From NCBI GenBank assembly GCA_002413395.1, contig DHWX01000051.1, positions 1 through 27,856 of the forward strand: 27,856 nucleotides of DNA, read 5' to 3'. The DNA comes from Polaromonas sp. UBA5171. GTDB lineage: Bacteria; Pseudomonadota; Gammaproteobacteria; Burkholderiales; Burkholderiaceae_C. The translations under genes were made by a program, and so were the position numbers. Shown piece after piece: positions 16,049 to 23,818 of the stretch; the stretch's first letter is position 1; every line of letters begins with the position of its first letter. The notes under the pieces were generated by a model. That model was given only the letters and a program-made list of their open reading frames with translations, was not told where the DNA came from and searched no databases.

Positions 16049-16230
16049 GGGCTCCTCCATGCACACATCTTTGCAAGACCTATGCGATATTGCACCGACC
16101 TTTACGATACCGCCAGCTATACCAAATCCAAATCCACGCGCGACACTTTTGATAAAGAAAAGACAGCCATCGAGTGCCACGAACTGATACAGTCACTTGC
16201 AGACATCCATGAAAATACACAGGAGATGAC
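16049..16230. other. Gap between SDR and TctC relic
   Basis: No certain gene. One 51-codon frame (16082-16237, plus strand, beginning MRYCTDLYDTASYTKSKS) has a hydrophilic, helical-looking composition and overlaps the relic that follows. It has no family I recognise and no good ribosome-binding site, so it is noted only as a possibility. A promoter for the ThDP enzyme may lie here. Confidence 0.3.
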
Positions 16231-16365
16231 ATGCTGAAAAAACTGATCGCGCCGTTGGCGCTCCTAATGATCGCCTTGACTGCGGAAGAATTGGCGGCAT
16301 ACCAGCGCAGCGAGATCGTCAAATGGACCAAGGTGGTCAAGGATTCCGGCGCCAAGCTCGAATGA
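16231..16365 (+). pseudogene. Collapsed Bug/TctC-type solute receptor gene
   Basis: Only 44 codons remain. The first 17 (MLKKLIAPLALLMIAL) look like the start of a signal peptide. The last 26 (EELAAYQRSEIVKWTKVV followed by KDSGAKLE) match by eye the conserved C-terminus of Bug/TctC periplasmic receptors (pattern ...F..SE..KW..VVK.SGAK.). About 280 internal residues are absent, as if by one in-frame deletion. AGGAGA precedes the ATG. Bug receptors are very numerous in Alcaligenaceae and Comamonadaceae. The relic lies upstream of the ThDP-dependent enzyme, so the intact ancestor may have served that enzyme's substrate. Confidence 0.7.
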
Positions 16366-16417
16366 GGATGGGCCGTTGCATGAATAATGAAAAAGATAAC
16401 GAAAAGGACTCACGAAC

Positions 16418-17977
16418 ATGAATGGCGCCGACTACCTTTGCGACTCCCTGCTTGCCAACCAGATAGATGTTTGTTTTGCCAACCCAGGCACATCGGAAAT
16501 GCATTTCGTCGCGGCGCTGGACCGCAAGCCGCAAATGCGTTGCGTATTGGGATTGTTCGAAGGCGTGATCACCGGTGCGGCCGACGGCTATGCCCGCATG
16601 GCCGAAAAACCGGCGGCCACGCTTCTGCATCTAGGGCCCGGCTTGGCCAACGGCCTGGCCAATATGCATAACGCCAAAAAAGCGCGAACGCCCATGATCA
16701 ACGTGGTCGGCGACCACGCCTCCCACCATAGCCGCTACGACGCCCCACTGACAAGCGACGTGGAAGGCATAGCGCGCCCCATGTCCCATTGGATAAAGCG
16801 CATGGCTACGCCGGCCGCGATAGGCCAGGACGTGGCTCAAGCCGTTGAGCAAGCCAATCAGGCTCCCGGCAACGTCTGTACGCTGATACTGCCCGCCGAC
16901 ACGGCCTGGACTGAACTCGAACACCAGGCCGAGCCCGTCCTGGCGAAACGCCCCGCGCGCCAGCAAACATCGGCCGACGCGATAAAGGCCGCGGCCAAGG
17001 CCATCCGGTCCGGCAAACCAGCACTGTTGCTTCTGGGGGACGTCGCCCTGCGCGAAGACGCTCTGGAAATCGCCGGACGAATTCGCCAGCATTGTCAGGT
17101 CGATATATTGGCCGAAGGCTTCATTCGTCGCATGAGCCGCGGCGCCACACGCACCCCAATAGAAAAACTGCCCTACCCGGTAGACGCTGCCTGCGCGCGC
17201 CTGGCCCACGTCAAGCATCTCATATTGGTAGGTGCAAAAGTACCGGTGGCCTTTTTTGCTTATCCCAACAAGCCCAGTCTTTTGGCCCCAAACGAAGCCA
17301 CAATTATTACTCTAGCCTCCGCTGAACAGGATCTGACGCAAGCCCTGTATAGCTTGGCCGACGAACTGGGCGTTCCCGCCAATACGCCCTCCTATCGCTT
17401 GCCGGAACCACGCGATGCCTCGATACCCACGAATGGAACTCTGAATGGCAAAGCCATCAGCCAGATTCTGGGCAAATATCTTCCCGAAAACGCCGTGCTG
17501 TGCGACGAATCGATTTCGGAGGGCCGGGACTTCATGCGCTGCAGTCTGCAATCCGCTCCGCATGACTATCTGCAGTTGACGGGCGGGGCCATCGGCTTGG
17601 GCCTGCCAATGGCAACGGGTGCTGCCATCGCCTGTCCGGATCGCAAAGTCATTTCCCTGCAAGCCGACGGCAGCGCCATGTACACCCTGCAAGCCCTCTG
17701 GACACAGGCGCGCGAAAGCCTGAACTGCCTGACAATCATCCTAGCCAACCGCAGCTACGCCACCCTGCATGGCGAAATGAGGAATGTCGGTGTCACCCAA
17801 CTGGGCAGCAACGCCAAACGCATGCTCGACCTTGATTTGCCCTATTTGCAATGGACTCAGCTGGCGCATGGCATGGGTGTTCCCGCCGTCAAAGTTGATT
17901 CGATAGAAACATTTACGCAGGCGCTGAATAATGGTCTGCAAGCGCGAGGCCCCTGCCTGATTGAAGCGCTCATCTGA
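16418..17977 (+). CDS. ThDP-dependent enzyme, acetolactate synthase large subunit-/benzoylformate decarboxylase-like
   Basis: A 519-residue three-domain thiamine-diphosphate enzyme. The N-terminal PYR domain opens MNGADYLCDSLLANQIDVCFANPGTSEMHF and has the ThDP-activating Glu48 in GLFEGVITGAADGYARM. The PP domain has the ThDP/Mg site ADGSAMYTLQALWTQARE continuing to ILANRSY. It is shorter than true acetolactate synthases (about 550-600) and no regulatory subunit gene is nearby, so biosynthetic acetohydroxyacid synthase is unlikely. A 2-oxo-acid decarboxylase or carboligase is likelier. Codon use includes more ATA and AT-ending codons than the preceding cluster, consistent with separate origin. 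The ribosome-binding site is a weak AAGGA at 16404-16408. Confidence 0.85.
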   Translation: MNGADYLCDSLLANQIDVCFANPGTSEMHFVAALDRKPQMRCVLGLFEGVITGAADGYARMAEKPAATLLHLGPGLANGLANMHNAKKARTPMINVVGDHASHHSRYDAPLTSDVEGIARPMSHWIKRMATPAAIGQDVAQAVEQANQAPGNVCTLILPADTAWTELEHQAEPVLAKRPARQQTSADAIKAAAKAIRSGKPALLLLGDVALREDALEIAGRIRQHCQVDILAEGFIRRMSRGATRTPIEKLPYPVDAACARLAHVKHLILVGAKVPVAFFAYPNKPSLLAPNEATIITLASAEQDLTQALYSLADELGVPANTPSYRLPEPRDASIPTNGTLNGKAISQILGKYLPENAVLCDESISEGRDFMRCSLQSAPHDYLQLTGGAIGLGLPMATGAAIACPDRKVISLQADGSAMYTLQALWTQARESLNCLTIILANRSYATLHGEMRNVGVTQLGSNAKRMLDLDLPYLQWTQLAHGMGVPAVKVDSIETFTQALNNGLQARGPCLIEALI

Positions 17978-18944
17978 CTACTTGGAGCGCAAATTGAAGC
18001 TTCAGGTGAATCGGGACAAAAGCGCCGTGGCGCAGCCTTGGCAACTCTACGCTTATCGATGATTCAATCAACGCCGAGGGCTTCGTGGACCTGGCTGCGT
18101 GGCTACAGCGAGAAAAATCGAACGGGGATCCGGAAATCGCTTCGTTCGTCGGGAGCCCTTGGCTTGAACGCAATCGAAAAACCCTGACGTCGCTGATCGC
18201 GCGCAATAGCGAAAGAGGCAAGTCTCCGGCGGCGTGGGACCTGTTCTGGTTCAGACCTGGGGGAACCATTTGGGGATTGACGGAAGACCTGCAGACCACG
18301 CTCGGCGAGCGTGAAAGCCATGTCACGCAGGAGTCCATCGGTCGAAGGAGGATTGGTCTCGACGTTGATTGCACCAGCGTCAGTCAGTTCGGATAGCGTG
18401 AAGCGATTCGACAGGATATTCGATCGTGGCTTTAGCGCACGCGCGGGCCGCGGCAGTCTTTCTGTCGAGATATTGCTCATTCGCGGCGTGTGCGCCGTCG
18501 TTTCCGTAATTGTGCCTCTGGCAGAGGGTGTCAACGTCTGGATTGGGCGTATCACGGTCAAACCCAGCGACGTTGATCGGATAGCGGAGCGTCTACGGCC
18601 CGACGACCGTGAGCCCGAATTGGTTTCTCTGTGGACGGAAAATCGAACACGACCTCGATAGAAGGTTCCTTCGTAAGCCCACGGGTGAACGAGGCCTGAT
18701 GATGTCGTAGCTTGATTCCCAGCTGCGGCAATTGACCCCGTTAAGGAAACGGCCTACGCCACTAGCAGCTGGTCGTCTGCTCTTGGGTGCCGCATCCGAA
18801 TGACGGAACGACCGCAATGGGCACTTTCCAGTCATCTGACAGTGTCAAAAGCGGACCGTCGCGCCGACGCTCTTTCTACCTCGTTGCGTCTTTCGCTCGA
18901 AAAGTGCGAACATCCTATCCTCGACACTTTGCATTCAAAACCTT
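17978..18944. other. Poorly coding region with one possible gene remnant
   Basis: Nearly 1 kb without a gene I can name. Several overlapping frames on both strands are open but lack family motifs, good starts or ribosome-binding sites. The only one with coding-like codon use is the plus-strand frame listed separately at 18085-18396. No tRNA, terminator or repeat was recognised. Confidence 0.5.
18085..18396 (+). pseudogene. Possible hypothetical gene remnant
   Basis: The frame has GC-rich third positions and protein-like composition (VDLAAWLQREKSNGDPEIAS, later AAWDLFWFRPGGTIWGL). It is open back to 18010, where a TGA precedes it. The only start is GTG 18085, without a ribosome-binding site. 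The open frame upstream of the GTG still reads like protein, suggesting a 5'-truncated gene. I do not recognise the family, and a function cannot be proposed. Confidence 0.3.
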
Positions 18945-19472
18945 ATGGGCACTTTGCTGGTGGCACTGCAATTCGGCCTGCTGCTCGTGCTGGCAGCGCT
19001 AGCGGCATCAAATATGATGCATGGCGTCATTCCCGCCAGAGCCTTCCTGCTGGCGGGAACCTCAGTCGTGCTCGCCGCCTGGACGCTTGTTTACAACAGG
19101 CCGGGAAACTTCAACATCCGCCCTATGCCAAAAATTCACGGCGTATTGGTCACAACCGGGTCGTATCGGTGGATTCGCCACCCAATGTACACGTCAGTGC
19201 TATTAGGTGGCGCCGCGCTGGCGTGGACATCCAGCACTTTCATCGGGTGGGTCACGTGGTCAGCACTGGCAATTGTCCTACTCAAGAAATCAACGCTCGA
19301 AGAGCGCTGGATGTGCGAGAAACACCCCGGGTATGCCGCCTACTTGCTTCGGACCAAACGCTTTTTGCCCTTGGCTTTTTTAAAGGCATCGGCACTCAGC
19401 ACGCCTGCTACAGCAGCTCAAGCGTGCTTTCGTCAGGCTGCCCACCGTAGAAGCGCTCCAGCGCCTGACTGA
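18945..19472 (+). CDS. ICMT/PEMT-like membrane methyltransferase family protein
   Basis: A small integral-membrane protein of the isoprenylcysteine carboxyl methyltransferase/phospholipid methyltransferase-like family, with three to four hydrophobic helices. It shows the characteristic C-terminal SAM-binding pattern: GSYRWIRHPMYTSVLLGGAAL, then a Glu in LEERWMCEKHPGYAAYL and TKRFLPLAF. Bacterial members are mostly uncharacterised. Homologues normally end near TKRFLP. Here the frame continues 29 more residues, of unnatural Ala/Arg/Ser-rich composition, into the convergent gene at 19408. A six-T tract (19376-19381) sits exactly where a one-base-shorter version would give LAF-stop. No clear ribosome-binding site is seen. 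Confidence 0.75.
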   Translation: MGTLLVALQFGLLLVLAALAASNMMHGVIPARAFLLAGTSVVLAAWTLVYNRPGNFNIRPMPKIHGVLVTTGSYRWIRHPMYTSVLLGGAALAWTSSTFIGWVTWSALAIVLLKKSTLEERWMCEKHPGYAAYLLRTKRFLPLAFLKASALSTPATAAQACFRQAAHRRSAPAPD

Positions 19473-19836
19473 AAACAGGTTCATCCGGGGCGACCTGAGC
19501 GAAAAGCGTCATGCATGACCTGAATTTGAGGTCATCCGGAGAACCGAAAACCTCGTGGATAGTCTTGTCGCCAACCGCCAGAACGAGCTTCGTGCACTCC
19601 TTCAGGCGCGGTCCAAGGACGGGGTGCTTCCAATAGGCAAGCGCCTCTTCCCTTGATTCGATGCCGAAGTGTTTGGCAATTGGGCTTCGGCCCAGGGCCT
19701 TGAGCTGAGGAAAGACGAACCACATCCAGTGGCTTTCCTTTTCCCCAGCAGCCAGTTCTTCACAGACCGAAGCATAGACGCGGTCTTGCGCCTCTACAAA
19801 CCGTTCCAGACCGTTGTTGGTCAAATTGAATGGCAT
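19408..19836 (-). CDS. DUF1810 family protein
   Basis: A 142-residue cytoplasmic protein of the DUF1810 (calpastatin-like) family. Family landmarks are LERFVEAQDRVYASVCEEL, the W-rich SHWMWFVFPQLKALGRS, HFGIESREEALAYWKHP and LGPRLKECTKLVLAV, followed by the FGSPDDLKFRSCMTLF block. Its molecular role is not established; homologues are near 140-150 residues, as here. I chose ATG 19836 because GGAGG lies five to six bases upstream; a TTG at 19848 lies before that site. It converges on the ICMT-like gene and overlaps its extended tail by 65 bp. Confidence 0.88.
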   Translation of the reverse strand: MPFNLTNNGLERFVEAQDRVYASVCEELAAGEKESHWMWFVFPQLKALGRSPIAKHFGIESREEALAYWKHPVLGPRLKECTKLVLAVGDKTIHEVFGSPDDLKFRSCMTLFAQVAPDEPVFSQALERFYGGQPDESTLELL

Positions 19837-19889
19837 GGTTACCTCCAAATAATGCAGACTGGCAACCTCCGCTCCTCGCTAGACCGTCT

Positions 19890-20399
19890 TCAAGGTCGAC
19901 GAAAAGACACTTGCTGGGATGACCAATATTTTGATTTCAATTGGTCCAGCCTGACCTCCCCGCCCGTGGACGGCGCGTGGACAAAACGGCCACCCCCAAC
20001 ATAAATTCCAGCGTGAGTAACTACGTCGCTCTGGGCAAAAAGGACCAGGTCACCCGAGCGAATGTTTTCACTCGATACCGGCTGACCCCAATTTTGCAGC
20101 CTTGAGACGGTTCGAGGTGGCGCAACCCCTGCCCTCATTTGATAGACGTAGCCAATCAGGCCACTGCAGTCAAAACCGGAGTCTGGTGTGTTGCCACCAT
20201 AGCGATAAGGCGTTCCAACGAGGCCGACGGCATAAATGGTTATGTCATCAGCCTGCCCTGGGGAGATGCTCGATGGCAGTACCAAAGTGTCCCTGGAGGC
20301 ATCACCCCTGTGAAGGAATGGCGTCGTGCTGCATCCTCCCAAAGCGAGCAGAAGTGTCATCGCACCACAAGTAGCAACGAGCTTTTTGCAAACATCCAT
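19890..20399 (-). CDS. NlpC/P60-family lipoprotein (peptidoglycan endopeptidase)
   Basis: A 169-residue predicted outer-membrane lipoprotein with a lipobox LGGC (Cys23). The NlpC/P60 domain follows: TPYRYGGNTPDSGFDCSGL with catalytic Cys78, then GDLVLFAQSDVVTHAGIYVG with His129 and a third polar residue near RFVHAPS. This is the layout of Spr/NlpC-type enzymes that cleave between D-Glu and diaminopimelate in stem peptides. I start at ATG 20399, which gives a classical signal peptide (MDVCKKLVATCGAMTLLLAL); a TTG at 20426 is also in frame. The ribosome-binding site is weak. It lies 53 bp upstream of the DUF1810 gene on the same strand. Confidence 0.88.
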   Translation of the reverse strand: MDVCKKLVATCGAMTLLLALGGCSTTPFLHRGDASRDTLVLPSSISPGQADDITIYAVGLVGTPYRYGGNTPDSGFDCSGLIGYVYQMRAGVAPPRTVSRLQNWGQPVSSENIRSGDLVLFAQSDVVTHAGIYVGGGRFVHAPSTGGEVRLDQLKSKYWSSQQVSFRRP

Positions 20400-20426
20400 G
20401 TCGTTATCTTGACTGCTCGAAATCAA

Positions 20427-20564
20427 AAAATACAGCGTTGGTCAATTCCATTTGACATAAACCCAACAGCTGAGAGTCACGCCAATGGCCCACAGCAGCC
20501 AAGTTTGCGGTACTGCATATCCTGTCCCACTGGACAGTTCAAAGAAAAGTTGGCGGGTATCAGT
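20427..20564. other. Gap between PmtA-like and NlpC genes
   Basis: Holds a 6-bp inverted repeat CTGTCC-CACT-GGACAG at 20522-20537, just downstream of the minus-strand methyltransferase gene. It has no T-run and could be a weak transcription-end hairpin or nothing. A promoter for the NlpC-like gene is expected here, but no clear boxes were found. Confidence 0.3.
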
Positions 20565-21161
20565 TCAAGTTTTGGGCAAGCTTTGCAATAGCCAGACGCC
20601 CGCCGGAGGTACATTGCGCCACACCGAGCACGTCTTGTGCCACCGAAAATCCGCTGATGCCTCAAAGGGTGCGCGCGGCTGGTAGGTGAACTGGACCAGC
20701 CTCGAACCGGGGACTCTGCGAAGAAACCGCTCAATGCTGGCCACCGTGACCTCGCGCATGTCCTGCGGAAGTGAGCGAAAAGGAAGGCTGGACACCACCG
20801 CCGCCGGGCCAGGGTAGATGAGGCCGTCCAGGACCTCGTGGGCGGGGTCCTGCCGCACGTCCAGCCCAGAAAACTTACTCCTAAGCTGTTGGGCCAGACT
20901 TGGCTGTATTTCTACTGCTACCATTGAGGCGTGTGGCAGCCGGCGGCGCAGCTCTTTCGTGACTGGGCCCGTGCCTGCGCCCAGTTCCACGACATGGTGC
21001 ACCTCGCCTGTTGCGCGGACCATAGCCAAGGCCAAGTAGCAAGACGAGGGCGTGACCGCACCGGTCAGGCCAGGTGTTTTTAGCAAGTGCAGCAAGAGCG
21101 CAGGCATCGCCAGAGTATGCTCCGAGCAATATTCCCTGAGCGAAAAATCGGTGTTCTGCAT
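20565..21161 (-). CDS. PmtA-like phospholipid N-methyltransferase/class I SAM methyltransferase
   Basis: A 198-residue soluble-type class I methyltransferase. Motif I is VVELGAGTGPVTKELRRR, motif II ends in VAVEIQPSLAQQL, and motif IV reads AVVSSLPFRSLP. Together with GAVTPSSCYLALAM near the N-terminus and QFTYQPRAPF and NVPPAGVWLL at the end, this is the pattern of the Rhodobacter-type phosphatidylethanolamine N-methyltransferase PmtA family. Many members in betaproteobacteria are untested, and some may act on other acceptors. It would act at the cytoplasmic face of the membrane on phosphatidylethanolamine. The ATG at 21161 has only a weak upstream AGAGTG. The length is normal (about 190-210). 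Confidence 0.8.
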   Translation of the reverse strand: MQNTDFSLREYCSEHTLAMPALLLHLLKTPGLTGAVTPSSCYLALAMVRATGEVHHVVELGAGTGPVTKELRRRLPHASMVAVEIQPSLAQQLRSKFSGLDVRQDPAHEVLDGLIYPGPAAVVSSLPFRSLPQDMREVTVASIERFLRRVPGSRLVQFTYQPRAPFEASADFRWHKTCSVWRNVPPAGVWLLQSLPKT

Positions 21162-21431
21162 TCACTCTGAGGCTGACCGGAAAAGCCGGCGTCGTTCTTT
21201 GCTTTCGGCACAGCGCGTCTGATTGACAGCTCCTGGTCGCAACCCGACTTCGGAAGAATGCTGGCTAAAGCTCGGTCACACTCTTCTTGAGTCACCGATG
21301 ATTCATGCTTGACCGTCCGCTCCAAGTCAGGAGTTAGCTTACTGGCAAGGCCGACGCGAAGCGCAGAACGACCCTTGGTCGTTTGTAGTTGCACTGCAAA
21401 AGCCGAGTGTCATACGGCATCATCTAGCTCC

Positions 21432-21590
21432 ATGGTCACAAAATCTGACAACCAACTACTAACTGTCGTATCCGTTGACGACGCCGACCGGGTCAGGTGC
21501 GGGCAGCCCGGTTGTGGACATTCCATGTATGCCCGGATTCACGTTGTCCGAGAAGGCGGAGAACTGAGCGATAGTTTCATGGAGCTTTAA
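21432..21590 (+). pseudogene. Truncated Cys/His-motif hypothetical protein
   Basis: The 52-codon frame ends VRCGQPGCGHSMYARIHVVR before an abrupt EGGELSDSFMEL-stop. The CxxxGCGHxxYARIHVV segment resembles a short putative zinc-binding domain of uncharacterised betaproteobacterial proteins, which normally continue with a GS.CF...FG-like segment. That continuation is missing, so I regard it as a remnant. Recognition is from memory of the motif and is weak. Confidence 0.35.
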
Positions 21591-21690
21591 GGCCCCACCT
21601 GAAACGACTTTCCAAAAAGTCAATACGGGGCGTTCAATGTCGGGTATCGGGCAGGCATTTCAGGAAACCCATCGTCGGGTAGGTGTCTCA

Positions 21691-21710
21691 GGGGTTGTGT
21701 CGCAATAACG
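21691..21710 (+). repeat. IS6-family-type terminal sequence, distal copy
   Basis: GGGTTGTGTCGCAATA is identical over 16 bases (18 of 20 in the full span) to the outer end of the IS6-family element at 24401-24420, in opposite orientation. No transposase frame lies beside it. The outside 8-bp flanks of the two copies (TGTCTCAG and GCGCGCCA) differ, so there is no target duplication. Confidence 0.7.
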
Positions 21711-21895
21711 GAGTAAAGCCGAAAAGAGTTGCATCGTTGGCCTGTTGATCAAAAAGCTAACCGGCCCGGATCAGCAGGTCGGTGTTTGGGCTAGCATGAA
21801 ATGTAAGCCTAAATGACGGCATCCTGTGTAGGTGCAACAACGGCAGACGTTGGGCCAGAAATGAACGCCGTCTGGGTCAGGACTGTCAGGCGGCG

Positions 21896-22447
21896 CTAAA
21901 GTTTCTCATCCCGTTTCTCGCGCTCAGCTGTTGCATGGGCTTCATCCATTTCGGCGAGGACTCGATGTGGATCCGTCGGTTGCTGCATTGCCTCTGACTC
22001 AGGATCGTGACGATCCTTGACCATGGGCATATCCCTTCGTAACTCTTCAATCAAATTGATGAGCTTAGTAGTCTTCTGCTCGGTCAAGAGGTTTACTTGG
22101 AGATCCAGTTGTTCCCGCCGCTCCTCAAGATTGGCGAACCGCTCTTGTCGTATCAAAACTACTGTCGTTGTCAGTATAGCCAATAGACTAACAATTCCTT
22201 GGAGCCAGAAAAACGGCGGCGGGTCGAACTCCACCATGTGCATCTGTCTCGCACCGATATTGGCGAGGATCCACAGCGTGACAAACGAAACGATGCACCC
22301 GAGAAAAATTGGCCGCCCTACAACACCGCTAATGGTTTCGACAATCCGTTGCGACAAGCTAGCTTTTTTGTGTTCGCGTTTGTAAAACTCAGCAATCGAT
22401 TCAACATTTTGGGTGATCGGAGTTGGCGCATTAACAGCCTTTTTCAT
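21896..22447 (-). CDS. DUF1003 family membrane protein
   Basis: A 183-residue inner-membrane protein. Two transmembrane helices, at about residues 45-65 (RPIFLGCIVSFVTLWILANI) and 79-99 (FFWLQGIVSLLAILTTTVVL), are separated by the DUF1003-typical FDPPPFFWL loop. A charged coiled-coil follows (about 100-145: RQERFANLEERREQLDLQVN). This is the DUF1003 architecture, function unknown; members are often linked to stress or ion-transport genes. The C-terminal tail is highly charged. The ATG at 22447 has only a weak AGGTAGC upstream. The BON-domain gene lies 100 bp upstream on the same strand. Confidence 0.85.
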   Translation of the reverse strand: MKKAVNAPTPITQNVESIAEFYKREHKKASLSQRIVETISGVVGRPIFLGCIVSFVTLWILANIGARQMHMVEFDPPPFFWLQGIVSLLAILTTTVVLIRQERFANLEERREQLDLQVNLLTEQKTTKLINLIEELRRDMPMVKDRHDPESEAMQQPTDPHRVLAEMDEAHATAEREKRDEKL

Positions 22448-22547
22448 TCTATGCTACCTATTCAATCAGCGCGAGCAGCTAAGTTTTCCTAATGGCGCCA
22501 GTGTTTGCCAGCAGCTTCAAGAAACAAGAACTACTGAATGAGATTCT

Positions 22548-22925
22548 TCAGTTCCCAATCCCAAGGCCAGACACGTCAACACTCTTTACGCCCTTTACCT
22601 TTTCAGCAATCATTTTCACGAGGTCAATAGCATCTTGGCTGGGCAATTTTCCCTTGAGTGAAACCACGCCGCGCTTAGTTTTTACGCCCACTTTGAATGC
22701 CTTGGACACGCTGTTTGCGAGGATTTCTGACTTCACTTTGGTCGTGATCCAGCTATCGGACACGGCCCGTTCAGCCTTGCTGACGGCATTGGATGGTGCG
22801 TTAGCGGCGTCATCGGACGCAGCTTGCGCCATGTCCACGCTGAGAAAAAGCGCAGCGACGAACAGTGAGGTCCCAACGGAGACTGCGAGGCGCGAGATTT
22901 TGCTGAGATTTTGGGTAGTAGTCAT
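22548..22925 (-). CDS. BON-domain periplasmic protein (OsmY-like)
   Basis: A 125-residue predicted periplasmic protein. It has a signal peptide of about 35 residues ending at MAQA-ASDD and a single BON domain: SDSWITTKVKSEILAN, then FKVGVKTKRGVVSLKGKLPS and AEKVKGVKSVDVSGL. BON domains bind phospholipid or peptidoglycan-associated partners, and OsmY-like proteins are induced by osmotic or envelope stress. Here one BON domain is present, against two in OsmY. I chose ATG 22925 over the TTG at 22931; neither has a strong ribosome-binding site. It may form a stress unit with the DUF1003 gene downstream. Confidence 0.87.
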   Translation of the reverse strand: MTTTQNLSKISRLAVSVGTSLFVAALFLSVDMAQAASDDAANAPSNAVSKAERAVSDSWITTKVKSEILANSVSKAFKVGVKTKRGVVSLKGKLPSQDAIDLVKMIAEKVKGVKSVDVSGLGIGN

Positions 22926-23607
22926 TGGCAACTTTCAAGTCTATGTTTAAACATGGTGAACACCTGGCAGAGCGCAACTCTGTCAAGCACCATACGCCTT
23001 AAGCGTGCCACAAGGTGTGAACTGCTGTCCGTGCGGCAGCACACAAAGGGTTCCAGCATGGATCGAGTCAGCTTTATCAACTCGCCTCGTTCTTCGAGGG
23101 CCAGGACAATTTCAGGGCCAATCCGCATTCACCTTCCCCGGCCTGACTCGCAAAAGAATCCGTCAGGGACCGTTTTAACAAATACGATTCTTCAAGATTT
23201 TCAACCCCAACGGTGGACTGCCGTAGCCAAACTTGAGCGCTTGCCTGGCCAAGCGAAGCATATCGTTTTAGTCTGATCTTCGCTTGCACCGTCGGAAAAG
23301 GCATGTGGAGCGATGGTGTCTCCATAATTCCCCCACGCCCGGCGGATTGTGAACTCTCATTAAGGTGAAAAATTGCGTTTGCGCAGCTCATTTCGTTCTT
23401 TCTAAACTCTAACAAGCCACGGATTAGGACTCATACTAATTTGCCTTCAATGATATAGATGTTATCCATTCGAAGCCTGTCAAGCTTTGCATTCTGGTTG
23501 GATCCAATTCAAGAGATAGCAGCCCCTCGCTGAGGGCCTTAACTACGTCAGTCAATGGTTAATTCCAGCAGGATAGCGCCCATCGCCGAATGCCGGACGC
23601 ATGCCTT
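22926..23607. other. Gene-poor stretch upstream of the BON gene
   Basis: About 680 bp with no recognisable gene. A minus-strand frame at 23077-23415 is open for 112 codons but has no motif, no good ribosome-binding site and mixed composition; shorter overlapping frames exist on both strands. A TTGACA reads on the minus strand near 22979-22984, about 60 bp before the BON gene, without a clear -10 partner. A short GC-rich inverted repeat lies near 23523-23537. Confidence 0.5.
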
Positions 23608-23808
23608 TCATTCGCCGCCGTGAACAGCGGCGAGTTTGGTCCATTGGGTTTGAACTGTGTAGACCGGCTTGATTTCCATATTGATGTTGAGCGGCGAGAT
23701 GTCCACGCGGTCTTTTTCCTCGTTACCGATCACGACCCTCGTGAAGCTCTCGTCACCAGGGTACTGGAACTCACTCAGAATTTCTACTTGGTCGCCGATT
23801 TTTAACAC
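23608..23808 (-). CDS. Small conserved hypothetical protein
   Basis: A 66-residue protein rich in beta-strand-like segments: MLKIGDQVEILSEFQYPGDE, then FTRVVIGNEEKDRVDISPL and IKPVYTVQTQWTKL. It resembles short conserved proteins of Burkholderiales (pattern GD.VEILPEFQ...D..FTWVV..DEEKGRVDISP), function unknown. The start is a GTG with no ribosome-binding site. The transposase stop of the IS remnant lies 10 bp upstream on the same strand, so the native promoter and perhaps the first codons have been replaced. Expression might depend on read-through from the transposase gene. Confidence 0.6.
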   Translation of the reverse strand: MLKIGDQVEILSEFQYPGDESFTRVVIGNEEKDRVDISPLNINMEIKPVYTVQTQWTKLAAVHGGE

Positions 23809-23818
23809 AGAAGTTCGA

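Larger units (their letters stand above)
21162..21895. other. Gene-poor stretch with a gene scrap and an IS end
   Basis: The 734 bp hold no complete gene that I recognise. A minus-strand frame (21080-21394) overlaps the methyltransferase start and has no motif. A plus-strand scrap with a Cys/His signature lies at 21432-21590. An IS6-type terminal sequence lies at 21691-21710. The remainder (21711-21895) shows nothing identifiable. Confidence 0.5.

Noticed and set aside
16418..17977. Calling the ThDP enzyme biosynthetic acetolactate synthase (ilvB)
   Set aside because: Shorter than IlvB, no small-subunit or ilv neighbours.
18103..18561. 152-codon minus-strand frame in the 18-kb region
   Set aside because: Ser/Arg/Pro-rich composition, no motif; opposite to a better plus-strand frame.
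23077..23415. 112-codon minus-strand frame upstream of the BON gene
   Set aside because: No motif, no ribosome-binding site, mixed composition; not supported as a gene.
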